Below are positions 1 to 7,798 of a DNA stretch of 64,000 nucleotides, one piece after another. Position 1 is the first letter of the stretch. The number at the start of each line of letters is the position of its first letter. The DNA lies in assembly GCA_026126305.1 (NCBI GenBank), contig JAHCJI010000010.1, positions 59,500 to 123,499 on the forward strand. Direction: 5' to 3'. The notes below the pieces were generated by a model, which saw nothing but the letters and a program-made list of their open reading frames with translations, did not search any database and was not told the origin of the DNA. The stretch is from Phycisphaeraceae bacterium. GTDB taxonomy: Bacteria > Planctomycetota > Phycisphaerae > Phycisphaerales > UBA1924. The translations under genes and the position numbers were made by a program.

Positions 1-1498
1 TGCCCGTGTTGGCGGCGCGAACGATGGGAACGCCGTTTTCGAGGGCACGCCAGCGCGCCAGCCTCAGGTGCATGGCCCGCCCCGCGTCGCTCGTCGCAAA
101 CCAGCCATCGTTGGTCACGTTCACCAACGCATCGACACGCTGGCCGCCACCGCGCGAGAGCGTCCGGCACACCCCCGCCGAGGCCACCTCGAAGCAGATC
201 GGCGTGCCCACCCGAAGCGTACGACCCCGGGACATCGGCACGTCGAACCACTGGGGAGCCTCGCCCGCGTCCAGATCGAAGGCCATGCCACCCGCGCCCA
301 CGAACAGGAGCATGCGCTCGAGCCAATCCCACCTCGACACCAGCGGCAGCACCTCGCCGAAGATGGTCAAACGTAACTTGTCGTAGCGTGTGTCGGACAA
401 ACGCCCCTGCGCGAACAGGTGGACGCTGTTGAACAACGCATCGCGCTGCTCGACCACACCCCCCGTAGTATCGATGTCAAGGCGCAAGTTCTGAACGCCC
501 ACCGCGCCCACCAGCATGGGAACGCCCAGATCCTCGTGCAACGCGAGCGCCCCATCGGCAAACGCTGTCGCGGGCAAGTGTTCGAGACCCTCGATGTTGG
601 TCGCGTACGCCAGCCCATACGCACGCATGACCGCGAGTGCTTGTGTGCTGATGGGCGGACCGGGCAGCATCGTCTCGGGCCAGACCACCAAATCTGCCCG
701 GCCGCGTGCCGACAAGGTCAGGTTCGCAAAATCCTCGAACAACCGCACCTGGTCTTCGATGCTCCATCGCATCCGATTATCCTGCGGCACGTTGGTCTGG
801 ATCAGCGCCACTCGAACGCCCGCGGCCTCGCCCACCGACGGAGCCAGCAGGCCCAACGCCCACAGACCCGGCCAAGGCAGCAGAAATACCAAGAACCCTC
901 GATGCCATGGCGCACCACTCCGAGCCAGAACGGCCACGCCCGCACTGCTGATGGCTACCACAAAGCCCACGCCGTAGGCCCCCACTACCGCGCCCGCCAA
1001 GGCCACCAGAGGCGCGTCGATTATGGGGTGGCCGATCAACAGCCAGGGATACCCGCCAAAGAGCACCGAGCCGCGGAAGACTTCCACGAACGACCATACC
1101 AGCGCCAGGGTGAAGGCCACCGACACCGGTCCCCTTCGCCCACGCAAAGCCAGCGATGCCAGCAGCACAAACAGCCCGGCCCAAGCCCCTTGGAGCAGCA
1201 TGCCCGGAAAGAAGCCCACGGGCGAGACCTGGAATATCCACGCGTGCGTCAAGACCCACAGCGGCAGCGACCCGACCCACGCCCCAACCGAGGCGCGCCA
1301 GCGTGCCCGGCGCGTCCGCGTCGAGAGAACCAAAGCCAAGGCCATCAGCGGCATTGGTGCTGCAACGGCAAGGGGCCACCATGCCAGAGGCTCGAAGGCC
1401 AGGAATCCAAGGATTGCGTACAGGAAGCCCGCCGACAGGCCCACCAGCGACCATCGAGGATCGCGCAGGACACTGGCGCTGCGCGTCTGGGCGGTCAC
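1..1498 (-). CDS. lnt: Apolipoprotein N-acyltransferase (3' end outside window)
   Basis: Transfers a third acyl chain to the N-terminal cysteine of lipoproteins in the inner membrane. The N-terminal ~220 residues are hydrophobic with several membrane segments. A nitrilase-like domain follows (from about VALIQTNVPQDNRMRW). The catalytic triad is visible: Glu275 in VVWPETM, Lys374 in YDKLRLT and Cys435 in GTPICFEVA, then VNVTNDGWF. The proposed start is GTG at 1498, which overlaps the accD stop (GTGA), implying translational coupling. About 499 codons are present against ~510-550 for the family, so only the C-terminal tail is missing at the left edge. The reading frame is open throughout. The family call is secure; the start is inferred from the overlap. 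Confidence 0.9.
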   Translation of the reverse strand, partial: MTAQTRSASVLRDPRWSLVGLSAGFLYAILGFLAFEPLAWWPLAVAAPMPLMALALVLSTRTRRARWRASVGAWVGSLPLWVLTHAWIFQVSPVGFFPGMLLQGAWAGLFVLLASLALRGRRGPVSVAFTLALVWSFVEVFRGSVLFGGYPWLLIGHPIIDAPLVALAGAVVGAYGVGFVVAISSAGVAVLARSGAPWHRGFLVFLLPWPGLWALGLLAPSVGEAAGVRVALIQTNVPQDNRMRWSIEDQVRLFEDFANLTLSARGRADLVVWPETMLPGPPISTQALAVMRAYGLAYATNIEGLEHLPATAFADGALALHEDLGVPMLVGAVGVQNLRLDIDTTGGVVEQRDALFNSVHLFAQGRLSDTRYDKLRLTIFGEVLPLVSRWDWLERMLLFVGAGGMAFDLDAGEAPQWFDVPMSRGRTLRVGTPICFEVASAGVCRTLSRGGGQRVDALVNVTNDGWFATSDAGRAMHLRLARWRALENGVPIVRAANTG

Positions 1499-2367
1499 AG
1501 GCCGGCGTAGTCGATCAGGCGTGCGAGTTCGTTGCGCAGTTCGGCCCGGTGCACGATCTTGTCGATCAGCCCGTGCTTGAGGCAGAACTCCGAACGCTGG
1601 AAGCCCTCGGGCAACTCCTGGCGGATCGTCTGGCGGATCACGCGCGGGCCCGCGAACCCGATGAGCGCGCCCGGCTCGGCGAGGATCACGTCGCCCAGCA
1701 TGGCAAACGAGGCGGTCACGCCGCCCGTGGTCGGGTCGGCCAGCACGCTCACGAACAGCCCGCCCGCGCGGTCGTGCCGAGCCAACGCCGCGCTGGTCTT
1801 GGCCATCTGCATCAGGCTCAGCGTGCTCTCTTGCATGCGGGCGCCGCCCGAACAACTCACCACGATCAAGGGCAGTTTCCGCTCGGTGGCCAGTTCGATC
1901 GAGCGTGTCACCGTTTCGCCGACCACGCTGCCCATCGAGCCCATCATGAACCCAAGGTCCAAGGAACACAACACGGCCTGGCGACCCTTGATGAACCCCA
2001 CCCCCGCGACCACCGCGTCGGGGCGGCCCGTGCGGTCTTGTTCGGCCTTGAGCCTGCCGGCGTAGGGCTTGAGGTCTTCAAAGGCCAGCGGGTCCTTCGG
2101 ACGCAGGTCCTCGAACATGGCCTCGAACGTGCCCGCGTCGGCCAACTGGTGGATGCGCTCGCCCGCCTGGATACGGAAGTGGTGCCCGCACTCGGGGCAC
2201 ACGTGGAGGTTGGCCTCCATCTGCTTGCGATAGATCAGTTGCCCGCAACCGGGGCAGCGCAGCCAGAGCCCCTCGGGCACCTGGCTTCGGCGTTCAGGAC
2301 GAAGGTCGGACCAACTGCGAGCCGCCTTGGCGGTGGTGATCGATGCCATGGAACGATTGTTGGCCAT
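1495..2367 (-). CDS. accD: Acetyl-CoA carboxylase, carboxyltransferase beta subunit
   Basis: Beta subunit of the carboxyltransferase that moves CO2 from biotin to acetyl-CoA to give malonyl-CoA, the first step of fatty-acid synthesis. It pairs with AccA, which is not in this window. A zinc ribbon is visible at the N-terminus (Cys38, Cys41, Cys57, Cys60; CPGCG...CPECG), followed by the crotonase-fold core with VVSCSGGARMQES and DPTTGGVTASFAMLGD. Its 290 residues match the family length. It is followed by lnt with a 4-base overlap, so lipid and lipoprotein biogenesis appear co-transcribed. Confidence 0.95.
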   Translation of the reverse strand: MANNRSMASITTAKAARSWSDLRPERRSQVPEGLWLRCPGCGQLIYRKQMEANLHVCPECGHHFRIQAGERIHQLADAGTFEAMFEDLRPKDPLAFEDLKPYAGRLKAEQDRTGRPDAVVAGVGFIKGRQAVLCSLDLGFMMGSMGSVVGETVTRSIELATERKLPLIVVSCSGGARMQESTLSLMQMAKTSAALARHDRAGGLFVSVLADPTTGGVTASFAMLGDVILAEPGALIGFAGPRVIRQTIRQELPEGFQRSEFCLKHGLIDKIVHRAELRNELARLIDYAGL

Positions 2368-2415
2368 CGGAGGCTCGCCCGTGCAAAAGTGTAGTTTTCG
2401 GACCTTGCCAGGAGA

Positions 2416-3024
2416 TCAAACCGCGCGAGCAGGCACGATCTCCTCACGCCGGACACGCACCAAGACCAGACGTGGGCCGGCGGCCGAAGGGTCCCAGCCG
2501 GTGGCAAGGTCCATGCCTTGCAGGCGGTTGTGGAGCACGTGGAAGGCCATCGGCCTCAGGACCACCGCCACCCGCTTGCCCTTGCCGTTAAGTTTGTCCA
2601 AAGCGCGGGCCAGGGCGTTGAGGAGTCGCGTCTCGGCTTCGCCGAAGGATTCGCCCTCGGGCGCGACGATCGAAGTGGGGTCTTCCTCCCACTGCTTGAA
2701 AGCCCCCGGGAAGCGTTCCTGGAGTTGGGCGATGCGCTGGCCTTCCCAGAGACCCAGGTCAACTTCGTGGAAATCGTCGATGACGCGGGCCTTTTTATCG
2801 GTCAGCTTGCTGATGTGGTCGGCGGTCTGAAAGGACGCCTCGTCGGGCCCGGAGAGGATCGCTGTCAGGCCCGATAAATCATGCTGGCGAAGAACCTGTG
2901 TCAGTTCCTCACCCCAGGCCTTGCACGCGGGAAGGTCGCAATGGCCACCAAGACGGTTGGCTTCGTCCCATTCCGTTCGGGAACAGCGCACCAGTAGCAA
3001 GTCGACTTCGGCGGGCGTGGTCAT
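2416..3024 (-). CDS. Histidine phosphatase-fold protein with degenerate active site
   Basis: About 202 residues with the overall pattern of the histidine phosphatase (phosphoglycerate mutase-like) superfamily: an N-terminal strand followed by VRCSRTEWDEANRLGG, then LTAILSGPDEASFQTADHIS, then DFHEVDLGLWEGQ. The signature usually reads RHGET-W; here Arg13 remains but the nucleophile position is Cys14 and the Gly position is Ser15. The later conserved SHG-type segment is replaced by VVLRPMAFHVL. The phosphohistidine mechanism is therefore probably lost, leaving a binding or regulatory role, or some unusual chemistry. The ATG at 3024 was chosen over longer options because a GAGGA motif lies a few bases upstream. 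It sits between rpe and accD on the same strand. Confidence 0.7.
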   Translation of the reverse strand: MTTPAEVDLLLVRCSRTEWDEANRLGGHCDLPACKAWGEELTQVLRQHDLSGLTAILSGPDEASFQTADHISKLTDKKARVIDDFHEVDLGLWEGQRIAQLQERFPGAFKQWEEDPTSIVAPEGESFGEAETRLLNALARALDKLNGKGKRVAVVLRPMAFHVLHNRLQGMDLATGWDPSAAGPRLVLVRVRREEIVPARAV

Positions 3025-3216
3025 GCATTCCTCGCACGGGCATCGCTCAGGCCGGCATCGGCCAACCCAAAACGCTGCCTGGGGCATCCGGTCGCAACAC
3101 CGGGAACCCCAACTGTACCGGGCCTGTACGCCCGGCACCCAACAAAGCATCGCATTCCCACGGAATACCGATCGCTGAAACCGCATCGGACGACCAGATA
3201 ACCAGATGGCCGGCCG

Positions 3217-3954
3217 TTACTGATGCTCCAAGCCGCGCAATTGGGTGATGACCGACGCTCGTTGATCCGGGGAAACCCGGAACACCGCCGACGCGGCCGC
3301 GAGCACGTCGGCACCTGCCCGGAGTAGCGCAGACGCTTGGCCTGGCCCGACGCCTCCGTCGACCTCGATCCGCGTTGTAGCCGGCACGCGTTCGCGGACG
3401 TATCGGATCTTGTCCAGGGCGGCCGGGTCGAAGGCCTGGCCGGCAAAGCCCGCCCGGATGGCCATGACCAGCACCAAGTCGACGTGGGCCAGCAGGTTGT
3501 CGGCCTGTTCGATGGGCGTTGGCCCGTCGATGGCCAGCCCAACGGACATGCCCAGGTCGTGGATGGTGTCGATCAAGGCTCGGGCGTTGTCGCCATCGAT
3601 CGCCTCGATGTGGAAGGTGAGATGGCCCGCGCCGGCGTCGGCGAAGGGCTTGGCGAACAGGTCCGGGCGTTCGATCATCAGGTGGACGTCGAAGAACGCC
3701 TCGGGCAGGTCGGCCTTGAGCGAGGCCAGCATGTCGACCCCCAGCGCCAGGTTGGGCACCAGGTGCCCGTCCATCACGTCGTAGTGCAGCAGGTCGCCGC
3801 CGGCTTCCAGGGCGCTTCGGCACTCCTCGCCCAGGCGTGCGTAGTCGGCGGCCAGAATCGACGGGGCTACCAGTGGCAGCCTGGGCGGATGGGTCAGGGG
3901 GTTGGAGATCGTTCTCGATTCGGGGTGGGTGGGCATCGGCAATCGTAAACCCAT
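3217..3954 (-). CDS. rpe: Ribulose-phosphate 3-epimerase
   Basis: Interconverts D-ribulose 5-phosphate and D-xylulose 5-phosphate in the pentose phosphate pathway, using a TIM barrel with a catalytic metal. APSILAADYARLGEE and HYDVMDGHLVPN (residues 57-68) are canonical, and EVDGGV carries the second catalytic Asp. Two phosphate-binding segments deviate: the usual MSVNPGFGGQ reads MAIRAGFAGQ, and the usual VAGSAIF reads AAASAVF. At 245 residues it is slightly long because of a ~25-residue N-terminal extension; an internal Met7 start is possible. It is divergent from the pyrophosphorylase gene at 4021, with 66 bp between. Confidence 0.85.
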   Translation of the reverse strand: MGLRLPMPTHPESRTISNPLTHPPRLPLVAPSILAADYARLGEECRSALEAGGDLLHYDVMDGHLVPNLALGVDMLASLKADLPEAFFDVHLMIERPDLFAKPFADAGAGHLTFHIEAIDGDNARALIDTIHDLGMSVGLAIDGPTPIEQADNLLAHVDLVLVMAIRAGFAGQAFDPAALDKIRYVRERVPATTRIEVDGGVGPGQASALLRAGADVLAAASAVFRVSPDQRASVITQLRGLEHQ

Positions 3955-4020
3955 CGCGGGGCTCTACCATCGTCCGCACGCCACCACTTCCGAATCCGAT
4001 TTGAGAGGATCCTCAACGCC

Positions 4021-5457
4021 ATGACGACGACTCCCGCCGCCGGGCGCACACTCGAAGGCCTGGCCCCCGAGATCGAGGCCGCGGGCCAGGGGCACCTGCT
4101 GGCCTTTGTCAACGAACTCTCGCCCGGCGAGAAGGCGTCCTTCGAGGCGGCTTTGTTGGCCATCGACTGGGACGCCTTGCCCGGCATCATCGAGCGGTAC
4201 CGAGAACCGGCCCACGCCGAAGATCCGGGCGACCTGCTGCCCCCCGTGGTGGGCTGTGTCATGGGCACGGCGGGCGACTGCGCCATCGACGGCCCATCGG
4301 CGTTTGCGAAGGGCATGGATTTGATCCGTTCAGGGAAGGTGGCTGCGTTGACGGTCGCCGGCGGGCAGGGGACGCGGCTGGGCTTTGACGGACCCAAGGG
4401 TACGCTGCCCATCGCCCCGGTGAGCGGGCGGACGCTCTTTGAGGTGTTCGCGGATCAGATCGCCGCGGCCAGCGCCTGGGCGGGCCGGCCCCTTCCCTGG
4501 CTGATCATGACCAGCCCCCAGAACCACGCCCAGACGCTGGCTTTCTTTGTGGGGCGGAACTGGCTGGGCTTGGAGAGCGGGCAGGTTCGGTTCTTCCAGC
4601 AGGGCGTGATGCCCAGTTTCTGCCCGCGCACGGGCCGCCTGCTGCTGGCTGGCAAGGGATCGCTGGCCACCAATCCCGACGGTCACGGCGGGGTGGTGCG
4701 GGCGTTGGTACGCAGTGGCGAGTTGGAACGGCTGGAGCGCGAGGGCGTGGAACACCTGAGTTACTTCCAGGTCGACAACCCGCTGGTGCCGCCGCTGGAC
4801 CCGGTGTTCCTGGGGGCCCACGCGGGCGCGGGTGGGGCGCCCAGTTCGGGCGAGTTTTCGAGCAAGATGGTGGCCAAGGTCTCGCCCGACGAAAAAGTGG
4901 GCGTGTTCGTCCAGAGCGGGGGACGAACCCGGGTGGTTGAGTATTCCGACTTGCCCGAGCCGTTGGCCCATGCCCGCGATGAGAACGGGCGGCTGCGTTT
5001 CGAGGCGGGGTCGGTGGCGATCCACGCGGCTTCGGTTGCCTTCCTTCGCACGATCGACAGGGCCGGAGAGGGGGCGTTGCCCTTCCATCGGGCCATCAAG
5101 AAGGTGCCCTACCTGGACACCGAGATGGGCCGCCACGTCGAGCCCGAGGCACCCAATGCCGTCAAGTTGGAGCGGTTCGTGTTCGACGCCATCCCCGTGG
5201 CCCGGCGGTCTCTGGTGCTGCGGGTGGCCCGCGCGCGTGAGTTCGCGCCCACCAAGAACGCGACGGGCGTGGACAGCGTGGAGAGCGCCCGTCGGATGCA
5301 GCACGAGCGGGCGGTGGCGTGGCTCGAGGAACGCAAGCTGCCCGTACACGAAGGGAGCATGGTCGAATTGTCCGGTGCCGCGGCATGGGCCGACGCGGCG
5401 GGGCTCGCATACACGCCCGAGGCGTTGCCCAGGGCAGGAACGGACGTGGTTTTGTGA
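4021..5457 (+). CDS. UDP-sugar pyrophosphorylase (UDPGP family, UDP-GlcNAc type)
   Basis: Makes a UDP-sugar from UTP and a sugar 1-phosphate. The nucleotide-binding signature GGQGTRLGFDGPKG is at residues 114-127. Downstream motifs fit the eukaryote-like UDP-N-acetylglucosamine pyrophosphorylase branch: FFQQGVMPSF, NPDGHGGVVRAL, FQVDNPLVP and FSSKMVAKVSPDEKVGV. Length (478 residues) fits. The sequence alone does not decide between GlcNAc-1-P, GalNAc-1-P and glucose-1-P. It is the first gene of a tightly packed plus-strand run whose next gene starts inside its stop codon. The product could feed the nucleotide-sugar enzymes encoded at 19291-21275. Confidence 0.85.
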   Translation: MTTTPAAGRTLEGLAPEIEAAGQGHLLAFVNELSPGEKASFEAALLAIDWDALPGIIERYREPAHAEDPGDLLPPVVGCVMGTAGDCAIDGPSAFAKGMDLIRSGKVAALTVAGGQGTRLGFDGPKGTLPIAPVSGRTLFEVFADQIAAASAWAGRPLPWLIMTSPQNHAQTLAFFVGRNWLGLESGQVRFFQQGVMPSFCPRTGRLLLAGKGSLATNPDGHGGVVRALVRSGELERLEREGVEHLSYFQVDNPLVPPLDPVFLGAHAGAGGAPSSGEFSSKMVAKVSPDEKVGVFVQSGGRTRVVEYSDLPEPLAHARDENGRLRFEAGSVAIHAASVAFLRTIDRAGEGALPFHRAIKKVPYLDTEMGRHVEPEAPNAVKLERFVFDAIPVARRSLVLRVARAREFAPTKNATGVDSVESARRMQHERAVAWLEERKLPVHEGSMVELSGAAAWADAAGLAYTPEALPRAGTDVVL

Positions 5458-6299
5458 TGGATGAGCAGGCCGAGTCGTATCCGGGGTCGGCGTTGAAGCT
5501 GGCCAGCGCGCTCGAAGAGCGCACCAAGGTGCTGACCCTCAACAGCCGCATCCCCGCCCTGCTGGCCCACCCCGACTGGGAAAGCCCGGCACCGCTGGTC
5601 CTGTGGATGCATGGGCGCACCAGCCGCAAGGAGATCGACTCGGGGCGTTACCTCCGTCTGATCCGCGCTGGGATTGCCGTGTGCGCCATCGACCTGCCCG
5701 GGCACGGCGATCGCTTCGAGGCGTACCTGCAAACGCCGGATCGGACCATCGACCTGCTGATCGCCGCGCTGGAAGAGGTGGACGGCGTGGTCGACGCGTT
5801 GCGGCGAGCGTGGGGCGGGGTGATCGACACCCAACGCCTGGGCATCGGGGGCATCTCGGCGGGCGGCATGGTGGCGCTGCGGCGGTTGTGCGAGCCGCAT
5901 GGGTTCTCGTGCGCCGCGGTCGAGGCGACGACGGGCTGGCTCGAGAAACTCTACTTTCCGGGCGAGGGTGCGTCTCGGCCTTGGCCGGTGGCGCACGCGC
6001 CGTATCGGGTGCGCGAGATCGATCCGCGGGCCCACCTGGATGGCTTCGCGCCAATTCCCCTGCTCGCGTTGCACAGCGAGGCCGACGAGTTGATTCCCTT
6101 CGAGGGGCAGCGCCAGTTCATCGAGGACCTGAGCTCGCACTATCGCGCTCGCGGTGCGGATCCGGCGCAGATCGAGCTGATGAGCTGGCCTGAGACGGGC
6201 GCGCCCCAGGAGCACCTGGGTTTTGGGCGTTTTTCCAATGACGCCAAGAACGCGCAGGTCGGCTTCTTTGCCAGGCACCTGCTGGGTAATGGCGAATGA
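5457..6299 (+). CDS. Alpha/beta hydrolase (dienelactone hydrolase-like)
   Basis: Soluble serine hydrolase of about 280 residues. The oxyanion region is LWMHGRTSRKE (from residue 49), followed by IDLPGHGDRF. The nucleophile elbow GGISAGG has Ser134. The acid is probably the Asp in LHSEADELIPFEGQ and the His lies in the HLGF segment near the C-terminus. No signal peptide is visible. The start ATG at 5457 overlaps the preceding TGA (TGATG), and its own stop overlaps the next start (ATGA), so the three genes 4021-7750 are probably one operon. Substrate is unknown; esterase or peptidase activity are both possible. Confidence 0.8.
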   Translation: MDEQAESYPGSALKLASALEERTKVLTLNSRIPALLAHPDWESPAPLVLWMHGRTSRKEIDSGRYLRLIRAGIAVCAIDLPGHGDRFEAYLQTPDRTIDLLIAALEEVDGVVDALRRAWGGVIDTQRLGIGGISAGGMVALRRLCEPHGFSCAAVEATTGWLEKLYFPGEGASRPWPVAHAPYRVREIDPRAHLDGFAPIPLLALHSEADELIPFEGQRQFIEDLSSHYRARGADPAQIELMSWPETGAPQEHLGFGRFSNDAKNAQVGFFARHLLGNGE

Positions 6300-7750
6300 A
6301 AATCAACCCGTTCCATGGCCTGCCCAACCCTCGGGAAGTTTGGGCGTGGGGCATGTTCGACCTGGCCAACCAGAGCTTCACGCTGCTGATCATCACGCTG
6401 TTGTTCAGCATGTACGTGTCGCGGGTGGTGGTGCCGCCGCCCGTGCTCGACCCGGCGGTAGCGCAGGCCGTCCAGGCTATCGAGACGGGCCAGGCCACCC
6501 TGGCCGAGGCGACGCCCGCGGTCCGCGACGCGTACGGGCGCGTGCAGGAGGCCCAGCGTCGGGGCAAGTTCACGTGGTCGCTGATCCATGGTGGCTCGAT
6601 GTTCGTGGTCGTGGTGCTCAGCCCGTTCATCGGCGCGTGGGGCGACGTGCGTGCCAGGCGGAAGTTCCTGCTGATGGCCACGGGCATCGCCTCGGGCGTG
6701 CTCACCTGCTCGCTGGGTTTGGTTGGCCCGGGCATGGTGATTTTGGCCGCGGCTTTGTACATCCCCGCGAACATCTGTTACCAGGTGGGCGAGAACTTCT
6801 TGGCCTCGTTCCTGCCCGACGTTTCCACGCGGCGCACGATCGGGCGCATCAGCGCGCTGGGCTGGACGATGGGCTACGTGGGCGCGTTGCTGTTGCTGAT
6901 GATCGTGTTTGGGGTCATGCTGGCGATGGGGCTGAAGGACCCCGAAACATGGCGGCCCTTCTTCGTGTTTGCCGGGGTGTGGTTCCTGATGGGCATCATT
7001 CCCGCGGGGTTGTATCTGCGGCGGGATCAACAGCCCGTGGTGCGGGCCAGCGATCCGTGGCGTGAGGCGGTGGTGAGGGTGCGGACCTCGCTGGCGGGCG
7101 CTGGCCAGTTTGGTGAGCTCCGCCGATTCCTGATCGCCTTCCTGGTCTACGCCTTTGGCGTGCAGACGATCATCGGGTTCGCGTCGATCATCGCCCGCGA
7201 CTTCGGCTTTACCGACATCGACCTGGTGCTGTTCGTGGGACAGATCACCATCACGGCTGGCGTGGCGGCATTGGCCACCAGCACGTTCCAGGATCGCGTG
7301 GGCGCCAAGAGCACGGTCATCATCTACCTGATGGTGTGGGTCGTCAGTTGCCTGGCGATGGTGGGCATCGCCATCATCTGGCCGCATGGTGGGCCGAAGT
7401 GGCCGTTATGGGTCGTCGGCAACGGGCTGGGCTTCGCTTTGGGCGGTATCGGCACCTCGTCTCGGTCGATGGTCGGGCGTCTGACCCCAAGCCACCGGAC
7501 CGCCGAGTTCTTTGGCCTGTGGGGCATGGTTTACAAACTGGCGGGTGGCGTAGGGATCGTGAGTTTTGGCCTGGCCACGCGCTATCTGGGAGAAGTCTGG
7601 TCGTTGATGCTCCTGACCACGTTCTTTGTTGCCGGCTTGCTGCTTGTGCTGCGTGTGGGAGAGACGGCGGGCGTGAGGCAGGCCCGCCGGGCCGAGCGGC
7701 TCCATGCCTTGGCGGTCGCCCGTGCGTCGTCGGGCACTGCGGCTCTATAA
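6296..7750 (+). CDS. MFS transporter, Atg22/UMF1-like
   Basis: Polytopic membrane protein of 484 residues with about 12 hydrophobic segments. The N-terminal EVWAWGMFDLANQSFTLLI and the long charged loop after the first membrane helix fit the Atg22-like branch of the major facilitator superfamily, whose eukaryotic members export amino acids from the vacuole. The MFS motif between helices 2 and 3 is seen as GAWGDVRARRKF. The substrate cannot be read from sequence; amino acids or small peptides are the family guess. The start overlaps the hydrolase stop by four bases. Confidence 0.8.
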   Translation: MKINPFHGLPNPREVWAWGMFDLANQSFTLLIITLLFSMYVSRVVVPPPVLDPAVAQAVQAIETGQATLAEATPAVRDAYGRVQEAQRRGKFTWSLIHGGSMFVVVVLSPFIGAWGDVRARRKFLLMATGIASGVLTCSLGLVGPGMVILAAALYIPANICYQVGENFLASFLPDVSTRRTIGRISALGWTMGYVGALLLLMIVFGVMLAMGLKDPETWRPFFVFAGVWFLMGIIPAGLYLRRDQQPVVRASDPWREAVVRVRTSLAGAGQFGELRRFLIAFLVYAFGVQTIIGFASIIARDFGFTDIDLVLFVGQITITAGVAALATSTFQDRVGAKSTVIIYLMVWVVSCLAMVGIAIIWPHGGPKWPLWVVGNGLGFALGGIGTSSRSMVGRLTPSHRTAEFFGLWGMVYKLAGGVGIVSFGLATRYLGEVWSLMLLTTFFVAGLLLVLRVGETAGVRQARRAERLHALAVARASSGTAAL

Positions 7751-7798
7751 GGGAAAGTTCTAGGACCCCTTGTGCGATTGTCCTGCTATGCTGGCGGG

